NCBI GenBank assembly: GCA_023399155.1
Contig: JAEWQP010000016.1
Span: forward strand, 310,001-374,000
Length of the DNA stretch: 64,000 bases
Direction of reading: 5' to 3'
From: Verrucomicrobiota bacterium
GTDB lineage: Bacteria; Verrucomicrobiota; Verrucomicrobiia; Opitutales; Opitutaceae
Shown: positions 59,829 to 64,000 of the stretch, piece after piece
Numbering within the stretch: the first letter of the stretch is position 1
How the letters are laid out: each line of letters opens with the position of its first letter
Made by a program: the position numbers and the translations under genes
The notes under the pieces: model-generated
Databases searched by the model: none
Told to the model about the DNA's origin: nothing
What the model saw: only the letters and a program-made list of their open reading frames with translations

Positions 59829-62800
59829 TCAGGCCTTCACCGCCGAGGCGCGCCCGTTCACTTCCCGGTCGATCTGGGCGGCCTGGATCAGGCCCTGGGC
59901 GCTGGATTTGCCGGTCACCTTCACGCACATCCGGTCCATCAGCACGTAGACGATCGGGATGACGAACAGCGTCATCATCGTCGCGATGGACAGCCCGCCG
60001 ACCACGACGATGCCCATTGGATTGCGCGTCTCCGCGCCCGCCCCGCTGGCGAAGGCGATCGGTGCGGCGCCCAGAACGGTCGAGATCGAGGTCATCAGGA
60101 TCGGCCGGAATCGCAGCACCGCCCCCTCGAACGCGGCACGGAAGGCGTCCTTGCCCTCGACCTGAAGCTGGTTGGCGAATTCGACGATCAGGATGCCGTT
60201 CTTCGCCACGAGGCCGATCAGCATGATCAGGCCGAAGCGCGAGAACAGGTTGTCCGTCATCGGCTGCCCGAACAGCCGCGTCGCCCAAAGGACCGTGATC
60301 CCGCCGGCAAGCGCGATCAAAACCCCGGTGAAGATGGTCGCCGGGTGTATCCAGGATTCGAACTGCGCCGCCAGGATCAGGAAGGTGAAGAGCAGCGCCA
60401 GGCCGAAGAGCATGAAGGTGTCGCTGCCGCTCTCGACGAACTCGCGCGTCTCGCCGTCCCACGCGATGGTGTAGCCGGCCGGCAGGAGGCCTTCGGCCTT
60501 TTGCTCCATGAACTCGACTCCGTCGCCGATCGTCCGTCCCTCGATGATCTGCGCCGACACGGTGACCGACCTCAGCCGGTCGAAGTGCGGGTAGCTCTCC
60601 GGCACCGCATCCTCGGTCCAGCTCACGAGGTTGCTGAGTTGCACGAGATGGCCGTCAGTGGATCGGACATACAGCCGCGCGAGATCTGACGGCGTGACGC
60701 GGTTGTCGTCCTCGACCTGGATCATCACGTAGTACTGCTGGTTGCCGCGCTGGAATTCCGTGACGCGACGACTCCCCAGCAACGACTCGAGAGTCGAGGC
60801 CACTTCGCTGATGCGCACGCGAAGATCGGCCGCCTTGGACCGATCGATGCGCACCTGCAGCTGGGGCTTGGTCGGCGAGGGATCGACGCGCGGCTGCACG
60901 AACATCTCGGCCTGGCGCATGGCGGCGACAAACTCCGCGCCGATGCGCTGGAGTTCCGCGAAGTCGGCACCCTGCAGGACCATCTGGATACCGGAGCGCC
61001 CGCGCTGGAACGGCCGCACCGGATTGGCAAATGCCTGCCCTCCGGTCGACATCGCCTGGAGGCTGCGCCGAAGCTCGGCGGTGATTTCCTGCGTCTTGCG
61101 CTCGCGTTCCTCCCAGGGCTTCAAGGTCGCGAAGATGAAGGCGCGTCCGCCGTCCCCGGTGCGGTGAAAGGTGCGGTCGATCTCGGGGATCTTGAGGATC
61201 AACTGCTCCATGTCGTAGGAGTAGGTCCGCAGGTACTCCGGCGTGGAACCGACGGGCGCAATGAGGTTGGAAATGAAGACCCCGCGGTCCTCGAGCGGCG
61301 TGAGTTCGCGCTGCAGCGTCGTGTAGAGGAAGAAGCCGAGCGCCGTCGCCACGAGGGACCCGAGCAACACCACGGCTTTCCAGTTCAGCGCAACACGGAG
61401 CATGCGCTCGTAGGCGCGCGTCAACCAGGCGAAGAACGGTTCCGTGCGCTCGTAGAACCATCCGTGCCTCGCGTGGCCGTCGACTATCTTCGCACGCAGC
61501 AGTCGCGAGCACAGCATGGGCGTCAGCGTCAACGCGACGAAGGATGAAACCAGCACCGACACGGCGAGCGTGATGCCGAATTCGAAAAACAGCCGGCCGG
61601 TCTGCCCGCGCTGGAACGCGACCGGCAGGAACACCGCGGCAAGCGTCAGCGTGGTGGCGATCACGGCGAACGCGACCTGCCGCGCGCCGAAGATGGCCGC
61701 GTGGATCGGACTCTCGCCGGCCTCGATGCGCCGGTAGATGTTCTCCAGCACGACGATCGCGTCGTCGACCACGAGCCCGACCGCCAGGACGAGCGCAAGC
61801 AGCGTCAGGGTATTGATGGAAAAACCCAGCGCCGACATGATCCCGAAGGAGCCGATGACAGAGACGGGAATCGCGATCAGGGGCACGAGCGTCGCCCGCC
61901 AGTCGCGCAGGAAGAGGAAGATCATCAGCACGACCAGCACCGCCGCTTCCCAAAGCGTCTTGTAGACCTCGTCGACCGAACGAGCGACAAACACCGAACT
62001 GTCATAACCAACCTCGACGTCCACCTCGGGCGGCAGGTCCGCCTTGATCAGCGGAATGGCTTCCTTCACGCCGTTGGCGACCTCGAGAAGGTTGGCGTTG
62101 GACTGGCGCAACACCTGCACGCCCACCGTCGGGCGCCCCTTGAAGTAAGTTTCCGAGCGGTAGTCCTCGGCCCCGAGCTCCACGCGGCCCACGTCGGAGA
62201 ACTTGACCTGGTAGTTGCCGCGCGTGGCGAGAATAAGGTCCTCGAACTCGCTCGCACTTTGCATGCGGCCCTCAAGCCGGACTGGGAACTCACGCGACGC
62301 CGATTCGATGCGCCCGCCTGGGATCTCGACATTCTGCTGCCGCAGGGCGTTCTCGACGTCGCTGACCGTGAGCCCGTATGCAGCCAGCCGGTCGCTGTCG
62401 ACCCACAGTCGCATCGCATAGCGCGGGCCGCGGATGTTTACGGAGCCGACACCCGGGATCGTCTGGATGCGCTGCAACGCCAGTCGCTCCACCATCTCGA
62501 CAAGTTCGAGACGCGAGTATTTCGGCGAGTTGAACGAGAGTGAGAGGACCGGGGAGGAATCGGCATCCGATTTGGATACGCGCGGCTCGTCGATCTCCGT
62601 CGGGAGGCGCCCGCGCGCGCGCGCCACACGGTCGCGCACGTCGCTCGCCGCCTGGTCGATGTCGCGATCCAGGGTGAACTCGACCGTGATATTCGACTGT
62701 TCCTCCTGCGACGAGGAGCGGATCACGCGGATGCCGTCGATCGCCGCAATCTCCTTCTCGAGCGGCTCGGTGATGCGCGACTCCACCACCTCGGCCGACG

Positions 62801-62960
62801 CCCCGCGGTAGCTTGTCTGCACCGACACGACAGGCGAGTCGATCAGTGGATACTCGCGCACGGGCAGGCGCCGGAAGCTCAGGAGTCCGATGAGGACGAT
62901 GAGGATCGAGGCGACGAGGCCCACGACCGGGCGCTTGATGGAGAGATCGGAGAGGATCAT
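59829..62960 (-). CDS. RND efflux pump inner-membrane transporter (AcrB/MexB family)
   Basis: 1043 residues, standard size for hydrophobic/amphiphilic efflux-1 RND pumps. The first helix is RPVVGLVASILIVLIGLLSF. The proton-relay Asp pair is in LVLAVGLVVDDAIVVLENIY, and the signature region GFSINTLTLLALV precedes it. The second half repeats the pattern (LIMLIGLVAKNGILIVEFAN) and the porter-domain segments (SSSQEEQSNITVEFTLDRDI) match. It exports toxic compounds using the proton gradient. The adaptor gene lies 56 bp upstream, in the usual order adaptor-pump. No outer-membrane channel gene is seen downstream within the window. Confidence 0.95.
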   Translation of the reverse strand: MILSDLSIKRPVVGLVASILIVLIGLLSFRRLPVREYPLIDSPVVSVQTSYRGASAEVVESRITEPLEKEIAAIDGIRVIRSSSQEEQSNITVEFTLDRDIDQAASDVRDRVARARGRLPTEIDEPRVSKSDADSSPVLSLSFNSPKYSRLELVEMVERLALQRIQTIPGVGSVNIRGPRYAMRLWVDSDRLAAYGLTVSDVENALRQQNVEIPGGRIESASREFPVRLEGRMQSASEFEDLILATRGNYQVKFSDVGRVELGAEDYRSETYFKGRPTVGVQVLRQSNANLLEVANGVKEAIPLIKADLPPEVDVEVGYDSSVFVARSVDEVYKTLWEAAVLVVLMIFLFLRDWRATLVPLIAIPVSVIGSFGIMSALGFSINTLTLLALVLAVGLVVDDAIVVLENIYRRIEAGESPIHAAIFGARQVAFAVIATTLTLAAVFLPVAFQRGQTGRLFFEFGITLAVSVLVSSFVALTLTPMLCSRLLRAKIVDGHARHGWFYERTEPFFAWLTRAYERMLRVALNWKAVVLLGSLVATALGFFLYTTLQRELTPLEDRGVFISNLIAPVGSTPEYLRTYSYDMEQLILKIPEIDRTFHRTGDGGRAFIFATLKPWEERERKTQEITAELRRSLQAMSTGGQAFANPVRPFQRGRSGIQMVLQGADFAELQRIGAEFVAAMRQAEMFVQPRVDPSPTKPQLQVRIDRSKAADLRVRISEVASTLESLLGSRRVTEFQRGNQQYYVMIQVEDDNRVTPSDLARLYVRSTDGHLVQLSNLVSWTEDAVPESYPHFDRLRSVTVSAQIIEGRTIGDGVEFMEQKAEGLLPAGYTIAWDGETREFVESGSDTFMLFGLALLFTFLILAAQFESWIHPATIFTGVLIALAGGITVLWATRLFGQPMTDNLFSRFGLIMLIGLVAKNGILIVEFANQLQVEGKDAFRAAFEGAVLRFRPILMTSISTVLGAAPIAFASGAGAETRNPMGIVVVGGLSIATMMTLFVIPIVYVLMDRMCVKVTGKSSAQGLIQAAQIDREVNGRASAVKA

Positions 62961-63016
62961 CGGCGGGCTTGGGAGCGGGTGGCGAGGGCTGTGAGCGGTC
63001 GGCGCCGGTTCATCGA

Positions 63017-64000
63017 TCAGTTGCCGATGCGAAACTCGTCACGGATGGGTCGCGGCTCCAGCCGCGCGTTGGGATAGATGATCAAGGCACCCACCCCGGC
63101 CGCGACCACCGGCGTGCCCTCCGCGAGTTCGCCCTCGAGAGCGACGACTTCCACCAGGCCCCTGGCGCGCATCCCGAGCTGCACCGGGACGAAATCCGCG
63201 ACCTTGTCCGCACCCGAGTCGCGCACCGCGATCACCTGGCTTGCGCCCGGCACGGTGAGGATCGCGCCCTCGGGGACCGTCAGCACGCCGCGCCGCACCT
63301 CGAGCACGAGTTCGATGTTGGCAAACATCCCGGGCTTGAGCGCTGGCGGCGGATTTTCCAGGAAACCCTTCACCTCGCTGGAGCGCGTGCTGCGATCGAT
63401 CACCGAACTGACGAAGTAGACCTGACCCTGGACCTGCGCAGCCCGCTCGAGAACGCGCGAGCGCACGATGAAGGAGGTGCCCGGTTCCACCTTGCTGAGA
63501 AACCGCTCCGGAACCTGGAAGTCCACCTTGAGCCGGGAGAGGTCGTCGATCGTGGTGATGACGGTCAAGGTCGTGACGTAGTCGCCCGGCGAGATCACTC
63601 GCGCCCCCACGACGCCATCGAAGGGCGCCTTGATCTGCGTCCGCTCGAGGCGCGTCTGGAGCAGCGCAAGCTCGGCCTTGGCCGCTGCGTATTCGGAGCG
63701 GGCACGATCGGTCTCCGACTGCGGAATCGTGTTGGTCACGCTGAGGCTCTCGCTGCGCGTGACGTTCAACTCCGCGAGCTTGAACCGGGCCTCGACCTGC
63801 GCGAGCTGGGCCCGGATCTCGGCGTCGTCGATGCGCACGAGCACCGCGCCCTTCGTGACCGGCTGGCCTTCCGTGAACAGGATCTCCCGGACCAGCCCCA
63901 CGATCTCCGGCCGGATCTCCGCCGACTCGTTCGCCGCCATCGATCCGACGATGGTGAGCGTATCGACCAGATCACGCCGCGCGACCTCGGTCACCTCAAC
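63017..64000 (-). CDS. RND efflux adaptor (membrane fusion protein), 5' end cut off
   Basis: 327 residues are visible before the stop and the frame runs off the right edge (…VEVTEVARRDLVDTL). The domain order is that of HlyD/AcrA proteins: beta-barrel/lipoyl half (ANESAEIRPEIVGLVREILF), alpha-hairpin (LAQVEARFKLAELNVTRSES and QSETDRARSEYAAAKAELAL), second lipoyl half (IKAPFDGVVGARVISPGDYV) and beta-barrel (FQVPERFLSKVEPGTSFIVR). The true start, with its signal sequence, lies outside. It bridges the pump to an outer-membrane channel. Confidence 0.92.
   Translation of the reverse strand, partial: VEVTEVARRDLVDTLTIVGSMAANESAEIRPEIVGLVREILFTEGQPVTKGAVLVRIDDAEIRAQLAQVEARFKLAELNVTRSESLSVTNTIPQSETDRARSEYAAAKAELALLQTRLERTQIKAPFDGVVGARVISPGDYVTTLTVITTIDDLSRLKVDFQVPERFLSKVEPGTSFIVRSRVLERAAQVQGQVYFVSSVIDRSTRSSEVKGFLENPPPALKPGMFANIELVLEVRRGVLTVPEGAILTVPGASQVIAVRDSGADKVADFVPVQLGMRARGLVEVVALEGELAEGTPVVAAGVGALIIYPNARLEPRPIRDEFRIGN

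Overview
The window is GC-rich bacterial chromosome. The protein complement points to a verrucomicrobial heterotroph, most likely of the Opitutaceae. The indicators are a secreted NHL-repeat protein ending in two copies of a roughly 125-residue GFV/AVGPG domain that I associate with Opitutaceae, a three-subunit sdhCAB with a fused cytochrome b, a membrane pyrophosphatase, a divergent LysA, a secreted TPR-ExbB cluster, and short dispersed CACGGAG-type and CCTTCGCCAAGG-type intergenic repeats. The taxonomic call is inference from protein character; there is no rRNA in the window.

Layout. 1-5.6 kb: a cut-off secreted protein, then ettA, gpsA and lysA on the minus strand. 5.8-8.7 kb: a small membrane protein, then a lipoprotein / M48 peptidase / lipoprotein operon. 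8.9-13.3 kb: succinate dehydrogenase sdhC-sdhA-sdhB, interrupted between A and B by an ORF6N-domain gene carrying a set of related palindromes. 13.8-16.3 kb: LysM protein, NUDIX hydrolase and PaaK-like adenylating enzyme. 16.5-25.3 kb: tRNA-Pro, a small cysteine-rich protein, a TPR / unknown / ExbB operon, an unknown protein and hppA. 25.6-34.7 kb: mixed housekeeping and metabolic genes (nucleotidyltransferase, PIG-L deacetylase, aldo/keto reductase, yhbY, M32 carboxypeptidase, DUF481 outer-membrane protein, YfgM-like protein, purU). 34.9-40.9 kb: a sugar-acid module of YjhG/YagF-type dehydratase, ketoglutarate-semialdehyde dehydrogenase and FAH-family dehydratase, divergent from a GntP permease. 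41.3-51.8 kb: the giant NHL protein, carB, a degenerate NtrC-like regulator and a GspF/PilC protein. 51.9-57 kb: tRNA-Gly, rsmE, rsmD and the lipid-transport operon mlaEFDCA. 57.2-64 kb: a GH9 glycoside hydrolase and an RND efflux pump with its adaptor, the adaptor running off the right edge.

How the genes fit together. The sugar-acid module reads as a Weimberg-type route: GntP imports an aldonate, two successive dehydrations yield 2-oxoglutarate semialdehyde, and KGSADH oxidises it to 2-oxoglutarate, which enters the TCA cycle that also contains the sdh complex encoded here. The Mla genes, the efflux pump, the DUF481 protein, the LysM protein and the lipoprotein/M48 operon are all envelope functions. 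The most unusual locus is the ORF6N insertion in the sdh operon. A 27-bp palindrome inside the gene encodes its variable Ser-Gln-Phe-Val-Thr segment, and three related palindromes lie upstream, each readable in the same codon register as an alternative version of that peptide.
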